Below are positions 23,812 to 35,064 of a stretch of DNA of 64,000 nt, one piece after another. The translations under genes and the position numbers were made by a program. Within the stretch, counting starts at the first letter, position 1, and each line of letters starts with the position of its first letter. The stretch is from Vitis vinifera (Eukaryota > Streptophyta > Magnoliopsida > Vitales > Vitaceae): contig NC_081807.1 in assembly GCF_030704535.1 (NCBI RefSeq), positions 3,451,001-3,515,000 on the forward strand, written 5' to 3'. The notes beneath the pieces are model-generated. The model was not told the origin of the DNA, did no database searches, and saw only the letters and a list, made by a program, of their open reading frames with translations.

Positions 23812-24155
23812 GATTTTAATCATCTTGTTTGAAAATTAATTGATATTTAATAATGATATACTAAGTCTTTAATGACATTCGTTCACCATCATTTGAGATA
23901 ACCCATCATTGAGCTTAAGAGCGATACTATTGCACCTCAACAATCAGTCCCTCAACTTGAAACTCCCGTGACTCAAATTCATGATCCCAGTTCTAATGTC
24001 AATTCTTAGATTGAGTTTTAACCATCTCATTTGAAAATCAAATGATATCAAACAAGAATAGATTAAACCTTTTATAACATTTGATCATCAGCATCATCTA
24101 AATGACTCATTTTTGAACTTGAAAACGACATTATTATACCTCCAACAACACCAAA
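23812..24155. repeat. Diverged tandem duplication, two units of about 140-190 bp
   Basis: The unit starting at 23812 ('agattttaatcatcttgttt') and the one starting near 24010 ('gagttttaaccatctcattt') share an ordered series of blocks. These include 'tttgaaaat.a..tgatat', a 'catttg' block, 'actcattttt/acccatcatt', 'cgacattat/cgatactat' and 'acctc.aacaa'. They are direct repeats separated by about 50 bp of unrelated sequence. No coding content. Confidence 0.6.
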
Positions 24156-24159
24156 CACT

Positions 24160-25230
24160 CAAATATATATCCTTATTCAATTGATTAACTATCTTCAATT
24201 CTCTCATGTCTCCACTTTCATAACTTCATATTTTCATGGCTCAAATGAGGGAATTCTCTTGCTAATCATTGAGAGTGGTTGCATTAATCTTTGGTAAAAG
24301 TGGGCAAATTTTTTTATAATGATTAATGTGTGTGCCTTTGATTAGAGAGTAAGCATATTAGTTTGCTAAGTTTATTGAGACAATAAGATATGAACCCATT
24401 TATTGGCCAATAATGTTAGTCCTCATAATGACACTAATTGATATTTTGTTATGGAGAGTCACCTTGCTTTTATTATTTTCTTCAACTTCACTCATTATAA
24501 AATGATGCCATTGAGACCCAGCAAAAGGGGTCCATGAATTTGATTGGGAGGGTCTGTAGAGGAGTCCTTGGGCATTGATTGTGGGGGCTCTTTTAAAATG
24601 TGGGTTCCTCCAACTGTAAAGATGGTGGGGGATGGAGTCTTTCAAGATTATGATGGTGTTTGGTTGGGTGTAAACAAAGTCAATATGATTTTGAGACATC
24701 CAGCTGTTTTGAGTTATCATTATAATATAATAATTTTAGCCTTCTGTTCTTTACCACTCCTCTTATATCTTCTCCATCCTGTTAGATTTTGAAGTTTGAT
24801 CCTCTCCTTGTACAATTAAAGTACCCTTTGGAATTGGCCTCCAACTCTGGTTTATATTTATAGTCATTTCAACTTGATTTTTTCTCTGGGAATCAAAGTC
24901 TGTGTCCATCATTTTCCCAGGATAAGCTCTAATACATAATGTATCAGGCAAAGGAAAATTATACCATACTATATATCATAACAAAATTTTATAATAAGAT
25001 TTTCCTATGCCATATATATCATGCAACTTGGTCTAGGCTTATAAGTACCTACAACTGTCTTAAGTGTAGGGTAAGAAACTAAAAAGTGTGCTAATTGAAT
25101 AATTGCCTACTTGTACCTATTGCCTATCTATAATTCCCGTCTTTGATCTCATTACATTTATTGAATAAGTAATACCGATTTAATATCTAATTTAGCTTCA
25201 ATCAACAAACACTATTCCCGTGAGTTAAAG
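24160..25230. other. Gene-free intergenic sequence
   Basis: Mixed-composition sequence with no supported coding exon. The stretch at about 24520-24700 is more complex than its flanks, but the open frames on both strands lack recognisable domains. Confidence 0.35.
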
Positions 25231-25239
25231 TCTTGTTTG

Positions 25240-25500
25240 TCTAGATTTTAGTTTTAGATGATATTAGTTTTTTTGCTGAATAGAAAATATTAAAATATTT
25301 AACCTTTTTTTATTCAGTTAAAAGTAATTTATTGACATCATTCAACATAATTAAATTGAATCTATTGATAACAAATTCACTTTAGTTATATTGGATGATG
25401 TCAATAAGTTACTTTTAAATAAATAGAAAAAATCAAATATTTTGACATTTTCTATTTAACAAAAAAACAGACACCATCTTAATTAAAAACTGAAACCAAA
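25240..25500. mobile_element. Near-palindromic foldback MITE
   Basis: The left arm (about 25256-25345) and right arm (about 25385-25480) are imperfect inverted copies. For example, 'gctgaatagaaaatatt' is mirrored by 'cattttctatttaac', and 'attgacatcattcaacataa' by 'ttatattggatgatgtcaat'. The loop is about 40 bp. A 250-bp AT-rich element with subterminal arms this long is typical of non-autonomous foldback DNA transposons. The family is not assigned. Confidence 0.6.
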
Positions 25501-25509
25501 GTCAAAATT

Positions 25510-26540
25510 ATAATTTTTATATAAGTCACAATCAAGTTTTAACTATAAACAATATTAATTTTCAAATTAAACTTTTTTTTTTAAGTTATAAACTTTTTGA
25601 ATAAAATTAAATAAATAGGTACAGAAACTTTTATTAAAGCTTAAATAAGAGTTTTTGACTTCTCAAAAATCAAACCTAACAAAGTCTTAATATTTTAATT
25701 TGCTTACAAATTTAAGAAAATGGTATTAAATATGTTTCTTCTTCTTCATTATTTAGAAAAAATATTTTGTAAAGAAATTGAAAAAACATTATTGATGTGA
25801 AATTCATATCTGACAACCAAAGAGATGGTCCAAACAACAATCAAGGGGCATAAATTTTGTTCCTATGAGTCAATAAAATGATGATATCACTAAATGAAAA
25901 CAATTATGGTAGGTATAAAAATGTGAATGAGCCCAAGTTTAGGTGCTGCATGTCCATGTAGCTTTATTCCCGGGGCCTAAAAAAAAAAGGACTTATCAAC
26001 TCCATTTTGTACTGCTTCACATGGCATATGGTATCACATATTCATATTACAGGTCCCCCTTAAGATATGGCACACCAAATCTAATCTAAATCTGCCCCAC
26101 TTGCAGGCTGTTTATGTCTTTATGACCAACAAGATTATGACATTAACCATTCCAATAATTCTATCCATTTTCCATCTCGAAACCATGTGTCATCAACGTC
26201 GAGCTCCATCCACCAGATGAAGACCCTTGACGAATGTATGACTAAAATTTCAAAAAGCCATACCTTTTCTTCATGCCATTTGAAGCCATGCATAGGATGA
26301 AATGGTATTTCTTATCACTTCTAGGGTTAATCATTTACCCGATTTGGTATATATTATTAATTTATTATCGAATAGTTTAAGCTTTTGAAGTCGGGATTAT
26401 TTATTTATTTATTTTTATTTTATTTTTTTATTTTTTTATTTTTTTATTTTTTTATTTAAGCTTGGAATGCATGTCCAACATGAATGTTGACAAATACATA
26501 GCTATCAACCATGCCGTGGGGAGTATATATATATATGAAT
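25510..26540. other. Gene-free sequence including a short 8-mer tandem repeat
   Basis: AT-rich to about 25800, then mixed sequence. At 26422-26453 there are four perfect tandem units of ATTTTTTT, preceded by ATTT units from 26400. No gene is supported. Confidence 0.45.
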
Positions 26541-26544
26541 AACT

Positions 26545-27135
26545 AAAGAGAGAAATTATTCCCTTTGGTTGGTACAAATCTCATATAGTCTATCTGCTTA
26601 TCCTGAAATATATATAAAGACAGTGCGTCCATTTAAAATTTTATATATGCAAATTGCAGCATTCTAACGGATGGACCAAAAATGGGTGGTGGAATTCTAG
26701 GGTTCCGGGGAAGGTATAGTGCCCTAAAGCAAAGTAAAAGGGCGTCTGGTGCCCAGGAGAAGCCATCAAAGATCTGGGCTTTGATTCTTGAAAAAGAGAC
26801 TAGTGATGGTCCAGACTTTGTGAGGGACCCTCCCAACTTTTTGGGGAAGGACCACCAACTGTTGGGCAACGGTCTCCGATAATGAAAAACCTATGGAAAA
26901 TTAAAAGTTGGATACTGAATTGGACCACTTCTCACTTCAATTTTCCATCAACCACCCTAGCCCGTTTTGCCTTTAGTTCTTCAACTGCATCTCTTTAGTT
27001 TTATTTTATTTTATATTTTTATATTTTCATATTTTTATTATAATATTCATGGAAAAATCATCACCATAGGACCCTAATGAAAATGACTAGTCTCTGCCTT
27101 TGTTCCTCCCTTTTCATAGGTCTCTATTACTGTAT
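26545..27135 (+). repeat. Third, diverged copy of the duplicated non-coding module (copy C)
   Basis: The same ordered landmarks appear as in the modules at 49.6 and 61.2 kb. They are: 'ccctttggttggtac' with 'ctcata' (about 26561), 'tatgcaaattg' (26645), 'ggatggaccaaaaatgggtggtgg' (about 26669), 'gaagccatcaaag' (26759), 'gagggaccctcccaactt' (about 26821), 'ggaaggaccaccaact' (26843), 'accacttct' (26924), and finally 'tcatcaccatag', 'gaaaatgactag' and 'cccttttcatagg' up to about 27121. The copy is shorter and more diverged than the other two. It has no coding frame with a known domain. Confidence 0.7.
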
Positions 27136-27139
27136 ATAT

Positions 27140-28220
27140 ACCCACTGTGTCTCTCTCCTTTGTCCTCCTCTTCAGGGCACTATGTACTCGAAATTGCTTT
27201 AGGACAGTCCCTGTTGATGCGGGGCCAGAAGGAATTTGTATAGTCCCAACCGGCTCATGGTTACAACTGATGGGTTTGATCGGTTGGTTTTCACCTACAA
27301 ACTCACGACTTGTGTACAAAACTCTACATCACTCGTGCCCTCATTTCCCCACTTTTGTTCTCAATCTGTTCCTTTTCTCCGGAAAAAAAAGGGAAAAAGG
27401 ATGTCATCAAAAAATGGTAAAATTAAGAGTCCGTTTGTAGGAAACGTTTTTAATATTTTTAGTACTTAAAATTTTTTATTATTCAAGTATTAAAAATGTT
27501 AAAAATATTTTTTAAAATTACTCTCAAATACACTCTAAGTCATAGAAAGTCATTTAGAATGTAGTTTTTGCAATTTCCTCTGTCTTCAGCCTCAAAATTG
27601 ATGAAGGGCAAGTTCTTGAATTTGTGCTCATTGAATCATTTGAATTTATGTTCGGGAATTGTGTTTTAAAAATATGTTTTTTTAAAAAAATAAAAAATAA
27701 AAAAATAAAATTAGCTTCCATTTTTTTTCAAATGAGCCCAACTTGATCTTCAAAACTTGGGCTCAGTTTTTTAGGAATGCAATTTGGATGGATTGATCCA
27801 ACTTAATCCAAGCCCGATATATTTTTAATATCGAGTTGGGCTTGAATTAAGAAAACACAACCCGAACTTAAATTTGGAAACCTGGGTTTAACTTGAAGTT
27901 GATTCAATATTTTATGATATTTATAATTTATATTATTATTTATAATAATATTTCATTTATTCCTTTCAAATAATCTTAAAAAATGTCAAATTTAATTATA
28001 TTTTATATAATTTTTTTTTAAAAATAGTGAATAAATATTTTTTATTTATCTTATTTATTATTTAAATTAATAAGTGTATTAAAGATAAAATTAAAAATAT
28101 TATTACATTTGAAAATCAACTCATCCCGATTTTTAGAATGTGAACCTAACCCAAACTTGGAAAAATGAAGATAGATTGGATTTGGGTTGAGCATTAGGAT
28201 TGGGGTTGAAATTTATTAAT
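27140..28220. other. Gene-free; includes a small inverted-repeat fragment
   Basis: At about 27427-27540 a roughly 110-bp segment begins 'gagtccgtttgtaggaaa', holds the palindromic 'taatatttttagtactta' region and ends 'ctcaaatacactc'. It resembles a tiny foldback transposon. The rest is AT-rich and contains no supported gene. Confidence 0.4.
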
Positions 28221-28224
28221 TCTA

Positions 28225-28437
28225 GTTGGGTTGGCTATAGGTGCAAGCCCAACTAATACCTCTACAGGAAATGGGCTGGGCCCCTGTAAGTCCGTTGGGA
28301 GTGAGAAGCCCAAGGCCAGTATTGGCGGCATTACATGCCCAAATGAGAGAGAATTCAAGAAGCACGGACGAGAAGAGACAGAGCAGAAAGCCCTAGAATT
28401 CTTCATCAAAGAGCTTGATTTCTCGTGCTAAAGACTG
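28225..28437 (+). promoter_or_regulatory. Probable promoter and first non-coding exon of the decayed CTD-phosphatase gene
   Basis: The stretch is GC-richer than its surroundings and contains several GGGCC/GCCCA words ('aagcccaact', 'gggctgggcccc', 'agaagcccaagg', 'tgcccaaat'), a pattern typical of housekeeping plant promoters. It ends with a possible donor, 'aagactg|gtactat', at 28437. The next exon of the phosphatase relic begins with an AG acceptor immediately before its start codon at 33278. The link between the two is inferred from this arrangement only. Confidence 0.35.
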
Positions 28438-29092
28438 GTACTATTAACCATTTCTTTCCGTTGATTTCATGATTTCTGGATTACTTTGTGGTTTTATTGT
28501 CAGATTTTTCGGTGAAGTGAATTTTTGTTTTCCTGCTTTTTCCGCGGTTTCTTCTACGGAATTCAGATTTGTGATTTTGGTTATATGTATTTGTATACTT
28601 CATTATCGCAAATCCATGCGTTTCTATTGGGTAGATTTTTCTTCTTTCAATTTGTCGGGGGCTTCCAACTTGCTTCTCCTACATTTTTTTCCTAATTGAT
28701 ATAAAGATGGAAGAAAATTTTGAGGTTTTGATATGAAATGAAAACTATTACAATGTTTGATATGTTTGGATTCAAATAGGATATCTGATGAGTGATGATC
28801 ACTGCCTATAGAAAATGGAACTTGAGGTTGTTGTTTTATGGTTATTACTAAGCTGAAATTTTCTCATCCGAATGGCTAACTCCTAAACACCCTTCATGAG
28901 TTCGACACTTCGAATTGTTGGTTATAAATATATCACTGCAACTTCAAGTTGCAGTTTAGTTGTTAATGCACGAAAAAACTAGATAGATTACACACATTTT
29001 CAGATGACAGTTCCATTTTCTCACCTAGGTGTATGTTATGGGTTTTCCTGTTTAGTGCCTCCCCTCCTTTAAACTGTCAAGCACAGTTCATT

Positions 29093-29392
29093 ATGGTTAT
29101 GTTTGGTTCCCGGAAAGTACTTAGGAAAGAAAAAAAAAAATGCTAAGGAAAATGATTTTCTCATGTGGTTGTCCAATTGAAAATACCAAAGAAAATTAAA
29201 TATAATTAAAACTAGTTAGAAACTTGTGCATTTTCAAGTTATCTAATCCTTATATCAATGAGTTAAAATAAGTGAAATGAACTTGAAATAAAAAACAAAA
29301 ATAATTTATTTATTTCCTTCCTTTTTTTTCTTTCTATTTTCTTTCTCTAACATTTTCCCTTAAATTTTATGGGAACCAAAAATAGCCTATGA
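29093..29392. mobile_element. Foldback MITE with 'GGTTATGTTTGGTTCCC' ends
   Basis: The left end is 'ggttatgtttggttcccgg'. The right end is 'tatgggaaccaaaaatagcc', whose reverse complement 'ggctatttttggttcccata' matches it at most positions. The 300-bp interior is AT-rich with no coding capacity. This is a non-autonomous DNA transposon; the family is not assigned. Similar end words occur near 18.6, 18.9 and 21.2 kb. Confidence 0.65.
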
Positions 29393-29474
29393 GTTTTAAG
29401 ATTTCATCTTTTCTTCCATTCTTTTGCTTAAGGAATAAGCATGAGAAATGCAATTTTGTTGCAACTACCCCAAC

Positions 29475-29503
29475 AAAAAAAAAAGGGGGGGGGGGGGGGG
29501 GGG
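29475..29503. repeat. A10 followed by G19 homopolymer tract
   Basis: Ten A residues are followed directly by nineteen G residues. G runs this long are rare in plant DNA. They can form quadruplexes and are difficult to sequence, so the exact count may be a sequencing or assembly artefact. Confidence 0.9.
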
Positions 29504-30159
29504 AGGATATAATTGAGGATACAAATCTAAAGAAAAATAATAAATGAAAATGTCCAACTTCTAAGTTAATCCCAACTGGTTAATCAACAAGGAAAATAAC
29601 CAATGAAATCATATAAAATAAAAATTGAATCATGCATAAGAAAAAAAATTAAATAAAAATACTGCAAAAATGCAATTTATTATATTGCAAAGTTACGTGA
29701 AATCTTTGCAACATATTTGAAGTTTCAAAAGAAAGAGCAACTGATCCATCAAGTAAATTTAACATCACCAAAATTGGTCAGTTTGGTTACTTAAAAATCA
29801 AAGAAAAAAATATTACTGTAAAAGGTTAAAAAATAATCTGAATTTTTTGTTCCCAATTTTTCAAATAAGTTGTGTTGTATAATTAATTAAACATCATTAA
29901 GTGCAACACTTTGTCCTTGTTCTCCCTTGACAATTTCTCAATTTTCTCTATAACCAAATAAGGAAGAATAAATCACATCCAAGTCTCAAAACAAAACAAC
30001 CCCAATTATACCTATATATGTACACACCGCATTTGAGCCCACCCAACTTGAGCATTTCTCCAACATCACAACCTTTGCAAGTGACCTTTCTGTATACATT
30101 TTTTTAATCAGAAACCGCATTATTGTTTGCACATTTTTTATTTTTGGATCTGAAAAATG

Positions 30160-30390
30160 TACTTCTCAGGACTTTATAGCAGGGGAATGGGATCTTCTTT
30201 TTGTACTTTTGGGATTTTATAGATAATATGGGAAGTTATTGAAGTAGGTGTAGATGGTGGTGTAGTCTAATTTTTCGTGTGTCGCTTGTATACATTGTTG
30301 CGCCTCCTCTTTTTCCTAGCCTCCTAGGTACCTTTTGGATATATTCTGTTCCTTTGCCTATCAAATAAATCAATAAATAAATAAGGAAAA
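30160..30390 (+). mobile_element. Truncated LINE 3' tail
   Basis: The words 'cttgtatac', 'cctagcctcctaggtacc', 'ttctgttcctttgcctatca' and the terminal 'aaataaatcaataaataaataa' resemble the untranslated 3' end and short A-rich tail of plant L1-type elements. No coding part is retained. The left boundary is uncertain. Confidence 0.4.
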
Positions 30391-30489
30391 ATAACTAATG
30401 GAAAGAAATAATGAATTTTTTCCTTGGGCAGGCAAAAATATTATTAACAGTGACAAAAAAACAACTCCTTCCCCTTTGTGAGAAAAGAA

Positions 30490-30945
30490 ATTATTAAAAT
30501 AAGGAGTATAAGTCAAAAAAATGAAAAATAGTTGATAAATATTGGAAGGAATAATGAAAGAATATGTGAATGGATTTCTTGGAATATAAATAAGAAGATG
30601 TATGATTTTTTTTTATCAAAAATAAGTTGAAACAGTAATAATTAAATATTGGAAGGAATAATGAGAGAGGAATATTGTCAAATAATGGAAGAATAACCAT
30701 TACAAATGAAAAGGAATGGTAAAATAGTTTTTATTTTTATTTTTTTTAAAGAAAAAAAATATAGGTCATATAATTTAAGAACAATTGATTTATATGGGAA
30801 GAAATAATAAAGAGGAATATAGGTATAATTGTTAGTACTAGAAAGAAAGAATAGAAGAGGAATTAATAATGAATTAATTCTTTTGCATATTGGTAAAATA
30901 ATTTTTTTAATAAGGATATTTGGGAGAAAAAACACTTTAGAATTT
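30490..30945. repeat. Purine-rich degenerate repeats
   Basis: The plus strand is strongly A/G-biased. The phrase 'atattggaaggaataatga' occurs at about 30540 and 30646, with weaker relatives near 30795 and 30838. The copies look like degenerate tandem repeats. The open frames on the minus strand (30494-30935) are by-products of this composition. Confidence 0.45.
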
Positions 30946-30959
30946 TTGTTTAGTATTTA

Positions 30960-31345
30960 TTAATTATAAAATTGTAAATTTCTTGATAGATGAAAGATGC
31001 CAACCAATCTATAAAATCTATCCTATTTAAGGAACCCTCATCCATGGGCCTCCTAACCCATGACGAAATATTATAAAGAAACATGGATTTAAGTGCTTGA
31101 TCAAACATTTCTTTGTTTTCAAACAATCTTTAGTTCCTCTCCTTCCATAAAGACTAAAACATGCACAATTGGATAACCCTCCTAATCTTCTTCCTTTTTT
31201 TTCCCTACAAAAGAATCATGCCACCCTAAGGGGGTTTCTCTTCTTGAACTCAGCATCACCCATGCAACCTTGAACAAGGAAAACACCGAATTCCATAAAA
31301 CTCTAGCTCTAACACAATGCAAAAAGGGTGTGATCAATGATTATA
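30960..31345 (-). mobile_element. LINE fossil: reverse-transcriptase zinc-binding (zf-RVT) end
   Basis: Translating the minus strand gives a segment containing LHCVRARVLWNSVFSLFKV, followed by DSFVGKK and then WKERN and MDEGS. The same order occurs in the intact LINE ORF2 at 42.7-43.0 kb (LLHCTVARVLWDI, SFVGKK, WKERN, MGEESSS). At least one in-frame stop interrupts it. It is an old, 5'-truncated LINE in the opposite orientation to the intact element. Confidence 0.75.
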
Positions 31346-31959
31346 AAATTGTAATTTTAAGTTGCATTTGTAGTTATTACTACAAAATACTATTCAAGTT
31401 GCACTTTTAGGTAAAATGACAAAACCTGCAACTTGAAGTTGCTTTTTAGGATCAAATAAAGATTGTGTTGTATTAGATACAATAAGTTTATTATGATTAT
31501 GATTATCATTATCATTATCATCATCTAATATAAGTGCTCATGGTTTTGTAAAAAATTGGATTGCTGGTCACTATTGGTTAGAAAAGCAAGTAAGAAAATA
31601 TCAGTTTTTAAAATTATGTACATGCCAAAGTTTTTAAAGGTGTTCTTCAGGGTTAGGCAGCTGCAAAATGTGTTCAGGGTGAGGCTGCAAAATATCAATT
31701 TTTACTTTTTTTCTAGATGCCAGTTATATAATTTAATTATTATTTTCTAAATAAAAATAATTATGCAATTCAATCATTATTATTTTCAATTGGTAGAAAA
31801 TCTATGCAATTCAGTTATAATTATTTTTTCATTTATGTTATGGAATTATTAATGTGGCTTCTGTGACAAATGAATTTATTATGAAATTTATCGTTTATTT
31901 TATTTTACTTTATATATTTTAAATTATTTAAATCTCTATTAGCTATTTAAATTAAAAGG

Positions 31960-32065
31960 CTTACGCCTCAATGCCTTGTAGCTTATGCTTCAATGCCTTG
32001 AGGCTTACGCCACACCTCGTGAGCATTAAAACGCTTCATCTTATGCTTTTGCCTTTGAAAACTTT
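31960..32065. repeat. Short degenerate 'gcctcaatgcctt' repeat
   Basis: The phrase 'ttacgcctcaatgccttgtagcttatgcttcaatgccttgaggcttacgcc' contains repeated and inverted forms of 'aggcttacgcct' and 'atgcctt'. Words of this type are common in dispersed plant repeats. No coding content. Confidence 0.4.
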
Positions 32066-32099
32066 GGTACATGCACATCAATTTCACTCAATATTAACT

Positions 32100-33270
32100 G
32101 CTTAGTGTTTTAAAATTAATATCAATGGTTGGATAAGTAAAGGAAAAAAATCTTTATAACCTTTGCATGTGCTATTGAGAATGGAATGTATGTGTACCAT
32201 AAAATGGCCCCTGGTTTGGTTAGCATTTGAAAGTACTTTTCTTTATTCCCAAAAAAAAAAAAAAAACCTTTGCTCTGTTGTTTTTTTGCTCTCCTGAATG
32301 AGATTAGTACTTTTGGAATGATGGAGAAAGTACCCTCTGTTTGTATACCTACAGGTACCTTAGTCTCCAAGTGTTGTGACCCTTGCTCATGAGGCTTTTA
32401 AGTGTCAACAATATTGATATGCTATCTACAAGTTTATTTGTGTTTTAAAAGATCTAATCACCACTCATTTTTTGGTTTATTAACCAACCACTAAAAATCA
32501 TAACCTTGATTTTCTTTCTTAAGGCTCTTACTCTCATGGTTCTCACTTGGTAATGAGTTGTTCTACAGACCTTCTGGTATTTTTGTATTTATCTAGACTT
32601 CATTTGGTGTTTGGAAAAGAATTGTTTCTAAAAATCTTAGTGAAAAACACGCCAGGTAATTAGCTTGGAACATAAGAATTAGGCCTTTCCCAATGGAAAT
32701 TCTATAATGTCTTCAAAATGATGGAAAGTTGCTTCATTTTTAATTATTGGGATGTCACTTTCGAGGTATAATCTGAACATATGAGTTGTTCTCCTATGCC
32801 AGAATCACAATGATCCCATGTGATTCAATAGTGTAAATGTGTTTCTTTTCCTGAATTTTATTTTCTAACAAAATAAATGGAGCCATGCTTCCCTTTTTTA
32901 GTTAATTGCCCTTTTCTAGATTGATTCATTTAGAGCTTCGACCAGGGGAGACTAAATAGTATCTCTCCTGAAAAAGTGCTCGTGGGGCACAAGCTCTATG
33001 CCAAGCTGTGCTTGGATCCCAAATAAGCAGTTTTGCTCTGGCCCATTTACACTCTATCTTAGGTTAGCTTGGATTATCAGCTGCCACAGTGAAGCCTTTC
33101 TTGTTAGATGAAAAACCATTCAAAAGTGATTTGGTTATTTACATTTTCTTAACAGTCAACTTGCTTCATTTTTTTATTTGTTGCCCCTTTGTAATCTCAT
33201 TTATGTTAGTTTTGCCCAAACTTTTGTCTATTCATGAATGTTATATTAAGTTCTCTATTTCTTTTATGAA
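32100..33270. other. Probable intron of the decayed CTD-phosphatase gene
   Basis: No coding exon was found. The segment runs up to the AG acceptor at 33276-33277, immediately before the phosphatase N-terminal exon, so it would be intronic if the upstream first exon at 28.3 kb is correct. A perfect A15 run lies at about 32250-32265. Confidence 0.35.
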
Positions 33271-33419
33271 TGTTTAGATGACTCTTGTGACTGATTCTCC
33301 AATCAACTCATCAAGCAGTGATGACTTTGCAGCATTGGTTGATGCGAAGTTGGAATTCGATTCTTCTAACACTTCACCACAAGTGGAAGCTGAGATTGAC
33401 TCTGACTCACTCTGACTCT

Positions 33420-34180
33420 GAATCTAATTCCAATATATCATTTTTGTCTCTTAACTATGTGTTAATCTTTAGAGTCACATTAACTCATTTGTCTAAGAAG
33501 CAGTAGTGGAGTTGGAAGTTTAGGTTAGGAGGGAAATATTTGAAGATAATATGATGAAAAAAAAAGTGAATTAAATAAGTATTGACATAATTTTATATTT
33601 TGAGAGACTTGCATATATCATTATTAGATAAGCTTAATAACCTAAAATTAGTAGATATTATTAAAAAAAATTAGTAGTGAAAAAGTTGTGTAACAAATTT
33701 TTTAGAAAATTTTTCAAAACAACATCCGAATGAATAATTTAATAGTTCTTTTGTAATTAAAAGATGATATAGAAAAGTTTCAAAAAAAGAATAATAATTT
33801 CATTGACAAGTTTTAAATTGTTTTTGAATATATATATATATATATACATATACATACATACAAGTGGATAAATAGGAGTTTGGGATCATTTTAATTGAAG
33901 GTTAATGAAAATTGATTGAGAAGAATTTGTGTAATTTTAATTTAAAGACATCATCTATTTCTATGTGTGTACAAAACATCGGAAGTTTAATTAATGCTTT
34001 CATCTTTTCAAGCAATAAGGATATGAAGACTAGAAATTGCTAAATCAACTGATAGCCATCAAAACTTTGATAAAATATTTTTTGAAAAAATAATTTTTAT
34101 TTTGATTTTTTTAAAATTTTTATCATACATAGTTTTGAGGAGAAGCAAAATATTCATTTTGTTTCCTTATTTAAAAAAAA
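33420..34180. other. AT-rich intronic or intergenic sequence within the pseudogene span
   Basis: No coding exon. A short (TA)n/(TACA)n tract lies at 33827-33862. The sequence after about 33450 no longer resembles the phosphatase family. Confidence 0.4.
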
Positions 34181-34184
34181 AAAA

Positions 34185-35062
34185 AATTATTAACTAACAT
34201 GAGATCATCAAAACAACCAACTAATTTTTTTTTTTAAACTAAGATGAAATTATTCAAACAACCAATTAGAGATATAAAAAAAATATAAACTAATATGAGA
34301 TCATCAAAACAAATAAGTAATGATTTTTTAAAATATGAACATGAGATCACCAAAACAACCAACTAGAGATTTTTTTTTAAAAAAAAGAATAAACTAACAT
34401 GAGATCATCAAAACAACCAACTAATGATTTAAAAAATATAAACTAAACATGAGGTCATCAAAATAATAACTAATAATTTTAAAAATATAAACTAAACATG
34501 AAATCATCAAAACAAATAACTAATGATTTTAAAATCTCTAGTTGGTTATTTTGATGATTTTATGTTAGTTTATATATATATATTTTTTAAATCATTAGTT
34601 GTTAATGTTGATGATCTCGTGTTAGTCATATTTTTTGAAATCCTTAATTGGTTGTTTTGATGATTCCATGTTAGTTTATATTTTTGAAAAATCATTAGTT
34701 GTTGTTTGATGATCTCATGTTATATATATATATTTTAAATCCTTAATTGGTTGTTTTGGTGATCTCATGTTAATTTATTCTTTTTAAAAAAAATCTCTAG
34801 TTGGTTGTTTTGATGATCTCATCTTAGTTTATTCTTTTTTAAAACAATCTCTAGTTGGTTATTTTGGTGATCTTATATTAGTTCATATTTTTAAAAATTA
34901 TTAGTTGTTTGTTTTGATGATCTCATGCTAGTTTATTTTTTAAAGTCATTAGTTGTTTGTTTTGATAATCTTATGTTAGTTATATTTTTTAAAATCACTA
35001 GTTGTTGTTTTGATGATATCATGTTAGTTTATATTATTTAAAATCATTAGTTGATTGTCAGT
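34185..35062. repeat. Large inverted array of about 50-bp repeats (potential hairpin)
   Basis: The left arm (about 34190-34540) has about seven units built around 'ctaacatgagatcatcaaaacaaccaactaatgatt'-like words. The right arm (about 34545-35060) has about ten units of the reverse complement, built around 'ttagttggttgttttgatgatctcatgttag'-like words. Units are about 45-60 bp and vary mainly in their A/T spacers. The switch point is near 34537 ('gattttaaaatctc'). The whole block could fold into a long imperfect hairpin. It lies within the intronic region of the phosphatase relic. No coding content. Confidence 0.85.
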
Positions 35063-35064
35063 TT

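Noticed and set aside
34185..35062. CRISPR-like array of direct repeats
   Set aside because: The units lack fixed-length unique spacers, invert at the centre, and sit in plant nuclear DNA.
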